Assembly (NCBI GenBank): GCA_001898225.1
Contig: MKTJ01000044.1
Location: forward strand, 1-64,000
Reading direction: 5' to 3'
DNA length: 64,000 nt
Source of the DNA: Chloroflexi bacterium 54-19
GTDB lineage: Bacteria; Chloroflexota; Chloroflexia; Chloroheliales; Chloroheliaceae
In this document: one piece after another, positions 33,818 to 42,856 of the stretch
Numbering within the stretch: the stretch's first letter is position 1
Layout: each line of letters starts with the position of its first letter
The notes under the pieces: model-generated
The model's database searches: none
Told to the model about the DNA's origin: nothing
Seen by the model: the letters and a program-made list of their open reading frames with translations, nothing else
Translations under genes and position numbers: made by a program

Positions 33818-36091
33818 CTAGGTTATCCAGCCCTTCTGGCGGCAAAGGGCCGTACCGAGCAGACCGAGTAAAACCTCGTCCTTGGTGCCCTTGAACTCCG
33901 GGTGATACTCGAAGCGGTTCCGCTCGAAATACTGCACCGTGTAGGTCTTGCCGTCATCGGGGTTCTTCTCCTGGAATTCCTCGCTAATCGGGTAGCCAAA
34001 GATGGGCAGCCCCCCGTTAGCCTTCCAGTAGTTGTAGAAAACGCCGCCCAGGGTGTGACTCGTCGGCGCGAAATAGACCTTGGTCGAAGAATCTTTAATC
34101 GCCGTCGCCTTCGCGAAAGTCCGGCCCGCCGTCTGCTTCACCCCCAAAAGGCCGAGTAAGACCTCGTTTTTGGTCCCCTTGAATTCGGGGTGGTACTCGA
34201 AACGGTTGCGCTGGAAGTATTGCACCAGGAAACTCTTGCCCGGCTCGGTGTCCGACGCCTCGGTAAATTCCTCGGTCAGGGGATAGCCGAACATCGGCAG
34301 ACCACCGTTATTCTCCCAGTAAGTGCGGAAAGCATAGCCCAGGTTGTGCCCGGTCTCCGGGAAATAGCGAATGTTGGGGTCGGCGGCCCGCGAAGGGGCT
34401 TTGGCGGTCCGGTTAATCCCGGCGGCCATGGTGCTGATGCGGGTCGTGCCGACATTATCCTCAAAATATTTGACGTACTCCTGGATAACCCCGCCGAACA
34501 TATCGACCTGGCGGACCGTCTTCATCTTGACATAACCGGTAATCGTGGCCGACGCGCCGGGCGCGAGCGATTTGCCGAGGCCCCAGCGATAGGGGTGGCT
34601 GACCCCGGAGTTGCCCGCAAAGTCTACCGCTACCCGGAATTTATTGGTCTGCTTGTCATAAGCCAGCGACTCGTAGGTCTGCCCTTCCTCGTAGACAAAA
34701 CCGGGCGGCGGGTCCTGCGTCTCGATGGTGGCGCTGCCCGTATTGGTCACAACAGCCTGGATTTTCAGGGTATCGCCCAGCTTGAGGGTCGTCGGCGAAA
34801 AAGTAATCGACTTGAGGTCCACGTTATAGGTGCCGGTTGGCGTGGTCGGGGGCGGGGGCGTCGTGGGTGTCGTCGGGGCGGTAACCGTCCCTCCCAGGAT
34901 TGAGGCGACCTGGGACCGCAGACCGGGCAAGAGCGAGTAGCCGGTATCGCCGGGGCAGGTCGTGGCAATCACATCGCGGTGCCCCAGGATAACGTTAACG
35001 GTCTTATCAATCAGGTACGCTTTGCCGGTCGGGTTGAGATTCTTGGAATAAGCCTTCCAGGATAAGAGGCGGGTCAGCGAATTTAGCTGGGCGTCGGTCG
35101 GCTTGACCGTCTTGAAACTGCCAATCAGACAGATACCGATGCTGCCATAGTTATACTGGTAGGCGTGCCCGCCGACCACGTCGTCACCCCCGTAGCGCCC
35201 CTCGTAGATGTTGCCCTTCCAGTCAATCAGGTAATTGTAGCCGATGTCGCCCCAGCCCTGGGTAATGGCGTGGTAGCGGTAGATGCTCCGCACGTCCACC
35301 GAGGGGTCGGCGTTGTAGACGTTCGAGGTTTCGCTGTGGTGAATGATAACCGCCTTGATGGTGCGGTACTCGGTCGGCCAGATAACGCTCTTGCCGCTAT
35401 AGCGCCAGGACTCGTTGGCGCCCCACCCCGCCCGGCTGATAATGTTGGGCTTGGTCGAGGCCACGATAGGGGCGTTGGAGACCGGCACGGCGGACAGGTC
35501 CGGCCCGGCGGCAGTATCAATAAAGGTTATCCCGGCCAGTTTGACGGCGACACCGCTCGGAATGGTCAGGCGAAATTGAATATAAGGCGTATTCAGGTTC
35601 AGGAGCGGGCCGAAGGTGCGGGTGGTGCTGGCGTGGTCCGGCCCCTCAAAGTTATCTATCGAGACATCGAACCACTCGCTAAAACTCGCGCCGTCCTTGG
35701 AGCCGCGTATTTCAAAGGTCAGTTTGGTGGCGTCCCCTTTGGTCACCTCCCAGTAGCTCCCGGCGGCGTTATAGGTCTGCCCGACCGCTTTCACGGGCGA
35801 GAGATAGGTGCCCTGGGCCGGGAAGCCGCTCGTCACCACGAAATCGGCGGCGTCGGCCAGCAGCGGCCCCGCGCCCAGGGGTAGGGCCGCGATACTCCCG
35901 GCCAGGGCGACCGCGCCCCCGGCGACCTTCAAAAAGCGGCGGCGGCTGTGCAGGTAGGCTGAAAGAGGCGCGCCGTAGCCGGACCCGGTTTCCTGGTTGC
36001 TCGTTATGTTTTTCAACTGGTTACTCGTCTGGTTAGTCAACTGGTTGCTCAAAAGAGGGCTTTGTTCCGGTTCAGAGTTAATTTTTCTCAC
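33818..36091 (-). CDS. Tat-exported N-acetylmuramoyl-L-alanine amidase (PGRP) with two FGYP repeats
   Basis: A 757-residue exported protein. SRRRFLKVAGGAVALAG at about 49-65 is a Tat signal. A beta domain follows, then a PGRP/amidase-2 domain at about 215-400: VIIHHSE (zinc His near 251), GYNYLIDWKG (Tyr 286), ILGHRDV (His 371) and TTCPGD (Cys 379), the full zinc set of active amidases. A Pro/Thr linker at 403-420 leads to a domain and two C-terminal repeats (576-650 and 673-747) of the form YFPETGHNLGYAFRTYWENN, GGLPMFGYPLTEEF, then RNRFEYHPEFKGTK. It should cut stem peptides from wall glycans outside the cell, feeding the recycling island. The LGFP-like repeats may bind the wall. Confidence 0.9.
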   Translation of the reverse strand: MRKINSEPEQSPLLSNQLTNQTSNQLKNITSNQETGSGYGAPLSAYLHSRRRFLKVAGGAVALAGSIAALPLGAGPLLADAADFVVTSGFPAQGTYLSPVKAVGQTYNAAGSYWEVTKGDATKLTFEIRGSKDGASFSEWFDVSIDNFEGPDHASTTRTFGPLLNLNTPYIQFRLTIPSGVAVKLAGITFIDTAAGPDLSAVPVSNAPIVASTKPNIISRAGWGANESWRYSGKSVIWPTEYRTIKAVIIHHSETSNVYNADPSVDVRSIYRYHAITQGWGDIGYNYLIDWKGNIYEGRYGGDDVVGGHAYQYNYGSIGICLIGSFKTVKPTDAQLNSLTRLLSWKAYSKNLNPTGKAYLIDKTVNVILGHRDVIATTCPGDTGYSLLPGLRSQVASILGGTVTAPTTPTTPPPPTTPTGTYNVDLKSITFSPTTLKLGDTLKIQAVVTNTGSATIETQDPPPGFVYEEGQTYESLAYDKQTNKFRVAVDFAGNSGVSHPYRWGLGKSLAPGASATITGYVKMKTVRQVDMFGGVIQEYVKYFEDNVGTTRISTMAAGINRTAKAPSRAADPNIRYFPETGHNLGYAFRTYWENNGGLPMFGYPLTEEFTEASDTEPGKSFLVQYFQRNRFEYHPEFKGTKNEVLLGLLGVKQTAGRTFAKATAIKDSSTKVYFAPTSHTLGGVFYNYWKANGGLPIFGYPISEEFQEKNPDDGKTYTVQYFERNRFEYHPEFKGTKDEVLLGLLGTALCRQKGWIT

Positions 36092-36144
36092 GACAAATGT
36101 ACCTCCAACTAAGCCGAGTTGGTGATTTAATTTTATATAGTAAC

Positions 36145-36220
36145 GACTTTCGCTTCGAGCCTGAGAACCACTTCAAAGACGCGGGTAAGCGGCCTCGAAA
36201 GAGGGTTTCAAGCGACAGTC
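36145..36220 (-). promoter_or_regulatory. Two-copy inverted-repeat element, copy B (before PGRP amidase)
   Basis: A 76-nt block related to 29839-29913: left end GACTTTCGCTTCGAGCCTGA, right end GTTTCAAGCGACAGTC. It lies 53 bp upstream of the amidase start and far from the divergent lipoprotein gene. Its orientation relative to the nearest gene is opposite to copy A, but the arms are nearly symmetric. Confidence 0.5.
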
Positions 36221-36735
36221 CTTATAGTAAGTAGGAGTTTAATTAGCACGTTAGCGAGCGGAAAACTGCCTTCGCTAAATTATTAACGGTCAGGGTTTCG
36301 GCTGGTTGCTATAAACTCGGCTTAATTTTTGCTTTTGTTAAATTAATGCTGCAGATGTTCCGTTGCGACAGATTGCGCCAGGAGGAGCCCAACCTTATCC
36401 GCGGTTCCGGTTAAATACACTTTCTTTACGATGGTATATTAATTTTTTATACCTGGCAATAGTACTATAGTGATAGTTTTCTCCTGGCCCCGGTCATGTA
36501 AATGGGCTAGTTTACCTTATTTTGAAAGGAAAAACGGCGGCGGGTGGCCTTTTTATTGCTCTAAACTAAGGTGATAACTCCACCGGAGCGGGTGTGAGCG
36601 GTCCTGGCAGGCAAAGTTAGCCTTTTTCCCATTGCAAAAGGTTTAGATTTCTTAATATCAAATTAAAGCGCTAAACTCGGCGTAACTAATACCCTTCTAT
36701 TTCGATTAATTCTACGGAAGTTTGCGAAGTAAACG
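36221..36735. other. A/T-rich divergent intergenic region
   Basis: No gene is supported. The region is clearly richer in A/T than the genes around it and lacks the heptamer and GTCATTC repeats. It separates the amidase (minus) from the lipoprotein gene (plus) and probably carries their promoters; no single -35/-10 pair stands out. Confidence 0.5.
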
Positions 36736-36783
36736 ATGAATGTGAAGAAAGATTTGAAGGAAGATTTGAAGAAAGATTTAATA

Positions 36784-38058
36784 ATGAAAAAGATGAATGT
36801 ACGCCTGGCAATCCTGGTTGCCAGCCTGGCCGTGCTGGGCCTGCTGCTGGTAGCTTGCGGCGACAATACGGCGACCACCGCGCCGGCCCCAACCACCGCC
36901 CCCGCGACCACCGCCCCCGCAACTACGGCCCCGGCCAGCACTACCGCTCCCGCCGCCACCACTGCCGCCGGGGTTAGCCCCCTGGCGACCGCGACCGCTA
37001 TCCCGGCGACGACTGCCGCCGCCACCACCGCCGCGCCGACCACGGCAGCCGCGACCACCGCCGCCCCTACAACCGCCCCGGCCACTACGGCGGCTCCAAC
37101 TACCGCCCCGGCGACGACTGCCGCCAGCACCACGGCGGCGGCCACGACCAGCGCCTCCGGCGGCAATCCCCCGGCGGTCAGCGGTACGCAGGCCGATGTT
37201 AATAAAGATTTGTTCCTGGATGACCGCAGCAACGCGATTCAAGTGCTGCGCTCGTTCTACAACGCCATCAACCGGAAGGAATACGTCCGGGCTTACAGCT
37301 ATTACGCCGCCAATACCACTAACTTCCCGGCGTACCAGCAATTTGCCGATGGTTACAAAGATACCGCCACGGTCGAGCTTTATCTCGGTTCCGTGAGCGC
37401 CGGGGTGGGGGCCGGTAACGTCTACTACGGCGTACCTTTCTCGCTCAAGGCTACCGGCGCGGACGGAAAAGCCCAGGTCTATGCCGGGTGCTATACCGTC
37501 CACGGTGTCAACGACCCGAAGGTCTTCGGTGCGCCGCCCTACACCTCGCTGAACATAGATTCGGCCAAGGTCCAGACGGTTGCGGCTGGCGGCGATACTG
37601 CCGGGATTATGGCGAGCAGTTGCCAGAATACGGGCAGCCCGGCAGTGACGATTACCCCGGTCCCCAATGACGACTCGGCGGTGGCGGCCAACTACTTCCT
37701 GGACGACCGCAGCAGCCCGGAAGCGGTAATCCGCTCGTTCTACAACGCCATCAACCGCAAGGAGTACGTCCGGGCCTACAGCTATTTCACGGCCAACGCC
37801 AGCAATGTCCCGGCCTATGAGCAGTTCGCCGCCGGGTACAAGAATACCGACACGGTCCAACTGACCCTCGGCACGCCCACCAGCGACGCCGGGGCGGGGC
37901 AGATTAACTACACCGTGCCGGTCAAGCTGACGGTCAAAAACAGTGATGGTTCCACCCAGTCTTTTGCGGGGAACTACACCCTGCACAAGGCCCAACCGGC
38001 CAACTTCGGCGCGCCGCCGTTCGAGCCTATGGGTATCACCGGGGCCACCATCAAGTAA
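36784..38058 (+). CDS. Lipoprotein with Thr/Ala linker and two NTF2-like domains
   Basis: A 424-residue lipoprotein (from ATG 36784): MKKMNVRLAILV then LAVLGLLLVACGDN gives signal and lipobox. A linker of about 100 residues of TTAPA, ATTAA and TTAAP units follows. Then come two repeated domains of about 120 residues that share VIRSFYNAINRKEYVRAYSY, a pattern of SnoaL/NTF2-like folds; the same pattern ends the FGYP protein at 52.6 kb. An in-frame ATG at 36736 would add KKDLKEDLKKDL, encoded by a small tandem repeat; the later start fits a signal peptide better. Extracellular, function unknown. Confidence 0.75.
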   Translation: MKKMNVRLAILVASLAVLGLLLVACGDNTATTAPAPTTAPATTAPATTAPASTTAPAATTAAGVSPLATATAIPATTAAATTAAPTTAAATTAAPTTAPATTAAPTTAPATTAASTTAAATTSASGGNPPAVSGTQADVNKDLFLDDRSNAIQVLRSFYNAINRKEYVRAYSYYAANTTNFPAYQQFADGYKDTATVELYLGSVSAGVGAGNVYYGVPFSLKATGADGKAQVYAGCYTVHGVNDPKVFGAPPYTSLNIDSAKVQTVAAGGDTAGIMASSCQNTGSPAVTITPVPNDDSAVAANYFLDDRSSPEAVIRSFYNAINRKEYVRAYSYFTANASNVPAYEQFAAGYKNTDTVQLTLGTPTSDAGAGQINYTVPVKLTVKNSDGSTQSFAGNYTLHKAQPANFGAPPFEPMGITGATIK

Positions 38059-38081
38059 GGGAGTTCCGTTTATAGCAGTCT

Positions 38082-38126
38082 AAAAGAGAGCCATCCCCGG
38101 TTTCGAGCCAGGGGTGGCTCTTTTCT
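38082..38126 (+). terminator. Rho-independent terminator
   Basis: AAAAGAGAGCCATCCCC and GGGGTGGCTCTTTTC pair as a long stem with a T-run, directly behind the lipoprotein gene. Confidence 0.85.
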
Positions 38127-38157
38127 TTGCAGCCACCCAATACAGCAAAATAGAGCG

Positions 38158-38242
38158 GGATGCGAACTAACCAGCCGGGAATGTGAAATAAGACGCTAAA
38201 ACCCTCATTTTGAGAACTTAATGTGAACTAAAATGTGAACTG
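38158..38242. promoter_or_regulatory. Cluster of ATGTGAACT direct repeats
   Basis: Two exact AATGTGAACT copies at 38220-38229 and 38232-38241, 12 bp apart, stand just upstream of a promoter. Weaker copies lie near 38160 (ATGCGAACTAA) and 38180 (AATGTGAAATAA). Direct repeats of this spacing suit a response regulator or SARP-like activator. Confidence 0.5.
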
Positions 38243-38249
38243 ATGTACG

Positions 38250-38278
38250 CTGACACACTTCACTTTTCCTTCTATACT
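38250..38278 (+). promoter_or_regulatory. Promoter of the alpha/beta hydrolase cluster
   Basis: CTGACA at 38250-38255 and TATACT at 38273-38278 with a 17-bp spacer. It lies about 180 bp before the first hydrolase gene and immediately behind the direct repeats. Confidence 0.55.
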
Positions 38279-38461
38279 TAAACCATCACCAAACGTTACC
38301 CGCCCAGCCGGAAGGTCCGGCGAAAGGCACCAAGAAAAATCAATTAAAAAATAAAAAACACTCCTGGCCGTCCGAAATCAAAACCGGACCAGGGGACCGG
38401 CTTCGGTTTCCCTGGAACCGGTGGCAAAGTCGAAAGAGAAAGAGAAAGAAGGAAAATTGCT

Positions 38462-39376
38462 ATGGAAAACCAGAATCAACCGGAAACATTCTTGTCTGGC
38501 ACGACTGATGGTGCGACCGGCGGTGCGACCGCCAGGAAAACTGCTGGCCTCAACCGGCGCAACGCCGTGAAACGCCTCGGCCTGGCTGCCGGGGGCGCCC
38601 TGGCCCTCGGTCTCGCCCCGATGACCACCCTGGCCGCCAGCGACCCCTACAAAACCCTGGTCCCGGCGGCGAACCGGAAACCCTCCGGCTATAACGTGCT
38701 GCTGGTCCACGGCGCTTTCGCCGACGCCTCTAGCTGGAACGAAGTCACCGCCCTGTTGCAGCGCGAAGGGCATAACGCCCTGGCGGTCCAGCTTCCCCTG
38801 TCGTCGCTGGCCGATGATGTCGCGGTCACCAAAGCGGCCCTGGCTACCCTGACCGGCCCGACCGTTATCGCGGGTCACTCCTACGGCGGCGCAGTCATTA
38901 CCGGGGCCGCGACCGGGGTTGCCAGCGTGATTGGCCTGGTTTACGCCTCGGCCTTTGTCCCCGACACCAACGAGAGCCTGCTCGACCTGCTCGGCAAGGC
39001 CGCCCCGCCCGAAGGTGCTGCCTACAACGTTCCTTCCTACCGGCCCGGCTACCTCTGGATTGACCCGGCCCACTTCCCGCAGGTCTTTGCCGCCGACGTG
39101 GAACCGTCTAAAGCCCGCGTGATGGCGGTCAGCCAGAAACCGATTTCTTTCGACTGTTTTGGCGGACCCAGCGGCCCGGCGGCCTGGCACGAAAAACCCT
39201 CCTGGTACCTCGTCTCCCGGCAGGATAAAGCGATTAACCCTGACCTGGAACGCTTTATGGCAAAACGGGCGAAAGCGGCCACCATCGAGGTTTCGTCCAG
39301 CCACGCCTCGCCGGTCTCGCACCCGGTCGAAATCGTCGGGTTGATTGGTGCCGCTATCCGCAAGGACCGCAAATAA
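38462..39376 (+). CDS. Tat-exported alpha/beta hydrolase (EstC/salicylate-esterase-like)
   Basis: A 304-residue protein with a Tat signal, NRRNAVKRLGLAAGGALALG near 31-50. The hydrolase domain has VLLVHGAFADASSWNEVTAL (oxyanion HG), VIAGHSYGGAVITGAA with the nucleophile Ser, and a catalytic His in the SSHASPVSHP region near 279-288. It resembles the EstC / pheophorbidase-like group. It heads a run of three hydrolases, of which the next is a close relative without the signal. Confidence 0.85.
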   Translation: MENQNQPETFLSGTTDGATGGATARKTAGLNRRNAVKRLGLAAGGALALGLAPMTTLAASDPYKTLVPAANRKPSGYNVLLVHGAFADASSWNEVTALLQREGHNALAVQLPLSSLADDVAVTKAALATLTGPTVIAGHSYGGAVITGAATGVASVIGLVYASAFVPDTNESLLDLLGKAAPPEGAAYNVPSYRPGYLWIDPAHFPQVFAADVEPSKARVMAVSQKPISFDCFGGPSGPAAWHEKPSWYLVSRQDKAINPDLERFMAKRAKAATIEVSSSHASPVSHPVEIVGLIGAAIRKDRK

Positions 39377-39448
39377 ACCGCCTGCGGACATCTATTAAAA
39401 CTTGAAGAAATCTTACGAGAAGAAATTTTAGGAAAGGAAAAAACCACG

Positions 39449-40159
39449 ATGACAAACGCCAATATTGTACTGGTCCACGGGGCCTGGGCCGACGGTTCAA
39501 GCTGGAGCAGCGTTATCTCGCTCCTGGAAAAAGCCGGGTACGAGAATGTCCAGGCGGTCCAGTTGCCCCTCACCGGGCTGGCCGACGACTTCGCCGCCAC
39601 CCGGCGCGTCCTCAACCGCATGAGCGGGCCGACTATCCTGGTCGGGCATTCCTACGGCGGCGCGGTTATCAGCGGGGTGGCCCTGGCCGGGACGCAGGTG
39701 GCGGGGCTGGTCTATATCGCGGCCTTTGCCCCGGACGGAGATAGCCTGGTTGACATCAATGGCAAGTTCGCGGCTCCGCCCAGCGCCCCCACTATCAGCC
39801 CGGATAAAGACGGCTTCCTCTGGCTGAACAAAGATACCTTTGGAGAGATGTTCGCCGCCGACGTGGACCCGGCCCAGGCCCGGCTAATGGCGGCAGTCGA
39901 AAAACCGATTGCTTTTACCTCTTTCCTGGCGAAAGTCGAGCAACCGAACTGGCGCAACCTGCCCTCGTGGTATCTGGTCTGCGAGGCCGACCTGATGATT
40001 AACCCTGACGCCGAACGCTGGATGGCCGAACGGATGGGCGCTACCACCCGCTCGCTGCCCGGTGTCAGCCACGCCCCGATGGTGTCGCAGCCCCAGGCGG
40101 TAGTCGCCCTTATCCTGGCAGCCGCGGCCCAAAGCGCGACAGATTCCGTGGTCGCCTGA
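39449..40159 (+). CDS. Cytoplasmic alpha/beta hydrolase, paralogue of the preceding gene
   Basis: A 236-residue protein that aligns with the hydrolase part of the gene before it: NIVLVHGAWADGSSWSSVIS near 5-24, LVGHSYGGAVISGVAL with the Ser nucleophile, and GVSHAPMVSQPQ with the His. It lacks any export signal, so the pair looks like one outside and one inside version of the same enzyme. AGGAAAGGA precedes the ATG. Confidence 0.85.
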   Translation: MTNANIVLVHGAWADGSSWSSVISLLEKAGYENVQAVQLPLTGLADDFAATRRVLNRMSGPTILVGHSYGGAVISGVALAGTQVAGLVYIAAFAPDGDSLVDINGKFAAPPSAPTISPDKDGFLWLNKDTFGEMFAADVDPAQARLMAAVEKPIAFTSFLAKVEQPNWRNLPSWYLVCEADLMINPDAERWMAERMGATTRSLPGVSHAPMVSQPQAVVALILAAAAQSATDSVVA

Positions 40160-40174
40160 TTGGAACCATTTTTT

Positions 40175-40211
40175 AACCGGTTGCAAGCAACCAATTCTGA
40201 GGCAACCGGTT
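40175..40211. other. Inverted repeat between hydrolases 2 and 3
   Basis: A perfect 10-bp inverted repeat AACCGGTTGC (40175-40184) and GCAACCGGTT (40202-40211) with a 17-bp loop. T-rich sequence follows only after several bases, so it may be a weak terminator or an operator. Confidence 0.5.
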
Positions 40212-40300
40212 GTAAAACATTTTTGAAACATTTTTGACGAATTAATCTTGTTATGGGCCTGACGGACTGCCCGCCCGCCCAACCTAAAAGGAGAAAACCG

Positions 40301-41128
40301 ATGACCAAGAGTATTGTTTTCATTCACGGGGCCTGGCTGACTTCTCTTTCCTGGGAAAACTTCATGGACTATTTCCAGAAACGCGGGTACGAGGTCAGCG
40401 CCCCAGAATGGCCCTACCGCGACCGCCCGGTCCGGGAGTTGCGTGAGGATACCGCGCCCGAACTGGCCGAAATCGGCGGGAACGAACTGACCGACCACTT
40501 TGAGAAAATCATCCGGGCCATGGACGAGCCGCCCATCCTGGTCGGCCACTCGTTTGGCGGGCTTATCGTTCAGCGGTTGCTCGACCGGGGCGTGGGCCGG
40601 GCCGGGATTTGTCTCGACTCGGTCGCGCCGGAAGGGATCGTGGGGGTGGACTGGACCGTCCTCAAGGCCAATTCGAGCGTCCTGTTCAAGTGGATGGGCT
40701 GGGAAAAGGTCCAGCATATGACCCTTGACCAGTTCCGGTACGCCTTTGCCAATACCATGCCGGAAGCCCGGCAGGAAGAATATTACGACCGCTACGTGGT
40801 GCCGGAAACCGGGCGGATTTTCTTCCAGATTGCTTTCGCCCAGCTCGACCCGCATCACGCCACCCAGGTCAATTTCAAAAATAACGACCGGGCCCCGCTC
40901 TTGCTGGTAGCCGGGGAGAAGGACCACCTGGTGCCCGCCCACGTTACCAGGGCCAACTACGACCACTACAAACATTCGACCGCCCTGACCGAGTTCGTGG
41001 AGTTCAAGGACCGCTGCCACCTCCTGTTCGCCCAGGACGGTTGGGACGAAATCTGCACCTTTGCAGCCGACTGGTTGGAGAAAATCAACCTGGGCGCGCA
41101 AGAAACTTCCGAGGCCCCGGCGGTATAG
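40301..41128 (+). CDS. Alpha/beta hydrolase
   Basis: A 275-residue hydrolase, more distant from the two before it: SIVFIHGAWLTSLSWENFMD near the start, ILVGHSFGGLIVQRLL with the Ser nucleophile, LLLVAGEKDHLVPAHV with the acid, and DRCHLLFAQDGWD with the His. AAAAGGAG lies 7 bases before ATG 40301; the open frame extends upstream to 40253 but that part has no ribosome-binding site. Substrate unknown. Confidence 0.85.
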   Translation: MTKSIVFIHGAWLTSLSWENFMDYFQKRGYEVSAPEWPYRDRPVRELREDTAPELAEIGGNELTDHFEKIIRAMDEPPILVGHSFGGLIVQRLLDRGVGRAGICLDSVAPEGIVGVDWTVLKANSSVLFKWMGWEKVQHMTLDQFRYAFANTMPEARQEEYYDRYVVPETGRIFFQIAFAQLDPHHATQVNFKNNDRAPLLLVAGEKDHLVPAHVTRANYDHYKHSTALTEFVEFKDRCHLLFAQDGWDEICTFAADWLEKINLGAQETSEAPAV

Positions 41129-41346
41129 CCTGATTTGAAGATGCCGGGAGAGGCAAATTCAGGCCCGGCGCAACAATTTGCCTCTCTCATTCGAATAAGA
41201 GTTGTAAAAATTGAAGAAACCCGGTTCAGACAAAAGCCAAGACTCGTACTGCCAAATTGTAGAAATTGTGTAATAATTTAAAATATAAAAATTAAACGGG
41301 AACCATAGAAAAATATTTCGAAACGCACCGAAAGGAGCCACTGCCA

Positions 41347-42708
41347 ATGTCCAACGTGCTAACCGATGTTTCGCGGCGTTTGCCGCCTTTCACCCGCAAG
41401 CTTGCTCAGAAAGTCACCCGCGAACATCTCAGCGAGACCGCCGAAGATTATCTCAGCGCGAAAACGCGCATCCTGATACTCGGCGCGGGTTTTGGCGGGC
41501 TCACCACGGCCCTACAACTCGACCGCTTGCTCGACCCGTCCCAGGACGTGAGCGTGCTGGTGATTGACCGCAACAACTATTCGTTCTTCCATCCTTTGCT
41601 CTGGACGGTCGCCTCCGGGCGGACCAGTCCCAGCAGCATCGTGGTGCCGGTGCGGACCTTCCAGCGCGGACGCTCCTTCCACGTGCTCCACGCCGAAGTT
41701 ACCGGGATTGACCTGGACCGGAAGGTTGTCGAAACCAGCGCCGGGCCGCGTCCCTACGATTATCTCGTGCTGGGGCTGGGCTCGATTACGGCCTTCCCCA
41801 ACCTGCCCGGTCTTAAAGAAAACGCCCTGCCTTTTCACGCCCCCTCGCACGCGATGGAGTTGCGCAACCACCTGATTGACGCCGTGGAAAAGGCCCACCA
41901 GTGTTCGGACGAAGCCGACCGCAAAGCCTGGCTGACCTTTGTGGTCGGGGGCGGCGGCGATACCGGGGTCGAACTGGCCGCGACCATCTACGAGTACCTG
42001 GCGGACGGTCTCTACCGGCGCTACCCCTGGCTGAACACCAGCATGCTGCGGATTGTCCTTATCGGGCGCTCTGACCGGTTGATGCCGATGAGTACCCCCA
42101 CAACCTCGCAGAAGGTCCGGCAGGTGCTGGAGGAGGAAGGCATCGAAGTTTTGACCGGCGTGAGCGTGGAAGGAGTCACGGCCAACGCGGTCCAGACTTC
42201 GCAGGGGGAAATCCCGGCCCACACCTTCTTCTGGGCTGCCGGTATTAGCGCCCCGCCGCTCATCACGGGGCTAGATGTCAAACAGGCCCGGAACGGCGCG
42301 CTTATCGTCAACGACCGCATGCAAATCCCCGGTCACGAAGAAGTCTTCGTCGTGGGCGATATAGCCTGGGCCTACGACGCCGCCAACAAAGAGGGCATCC
42401 CGCCGACTGCCCAGGCCGCCGAACACGAGGGCGCTTATGTCGGTGAAACCATTGCCGGGCTGCTCAAAGGTAAAAAAGATGCCGCGCCCTTTATGTTCAA
42501 GCCGCGGGGCCACCTGGCTCTGCTGGGCCGCCGGACGGGGGTGGCCCAGGTCGGCCCTTACGTCTTTACGGGCATGGCGGCCTGGTTCCTGTGGCACGCC
42601 TACTACCTGTCGCACATTCCTTCGTGGCGGAGCCGCCTCCAACTCCTGGTCAACTGGACCCTGGCGGGTATCGCGGGGCCGGAGACCAGCCAGCTACGGC
42701 TCGAATAG
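41347..42708 (+). CDS. Type II NADH dehydrogenase-like FAD oxidoreductase
   Basis: A 453-residue flavoprotein of the NDH-2 family. RILILGAGFGGLTTALQLDR near 39-58 binds FAD, TFVVGGGGDTGVELAATIYEY near 197-217 binds NADH, and VFVVGDIAW near 334-342 is the second FAD contact. The hydrophobic C-terminus (WFLWHAYYLSHIPSWRSRLQ and LLVNWTLAG) attaches it to the membrane face. NDH-2 passes electrons from NADH to quinone without pumping protons. GAAAGGAGCC precedes the ATG by 8 bases. Confidence 0.88.
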   Translation: MSNVLTDVSRRLPPFTRKLAQKVTREHLSETAEDYLSAKTRILILGAGFGGLTTALQLDRLLDPSQDVSVLVIDRNNYSFFHPLLWTVASGRTSPSSIVVPVRTFQRGRSFHVLHAEVTGIDLDRKVVETSAGPRPYDYLVLGLGSITAFPNLPGLKENALPFHAPSHAMELRNHLIDAVEKAHQCSDEADRKAWLTFVVGGGGDTGVELAATIYEYLADGLYRRYPWLNTSMLRIVLIGRSDRLMPMSTPTTSQKVRQVLEEEGIEVLTGVSVEGVTANAVQTSQGEIPAHTFFWAAGISAPPLITGLDVKQARNGALIVNDRMQIPGHEEVFVVGDIAWAYDAANKEGIPPTAQAAEHEGAYVGETIAGLLKGKKDAAPFMFKPRGHLALLGRRTGVAQVGPYVFTGMAAWFLWHAYYLSHIPSWRSRLQLLVNWTLAGIAGPETSQLRLE

Positions 42709-42856
42709 CTTCTAAAAATAAGACTAAAACTATAGTTTCTTAAAAGTCCCAGGAAAAAATGCTAATCGGGCGGGCTGCTCCTGCCGGGCGCGGAGCAGGT
42801 TTATTAAAGTTACTTTTTAACCGTCAGCGGTAACAGGAAAGGGAGGAAAAGTAAAA

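Noticed and set aside
40253..40300. Earlier start of the third hydrolase
   Set aside because: No ribosome-binding site, whereas AAAAGGAG sits before ATG 40301.
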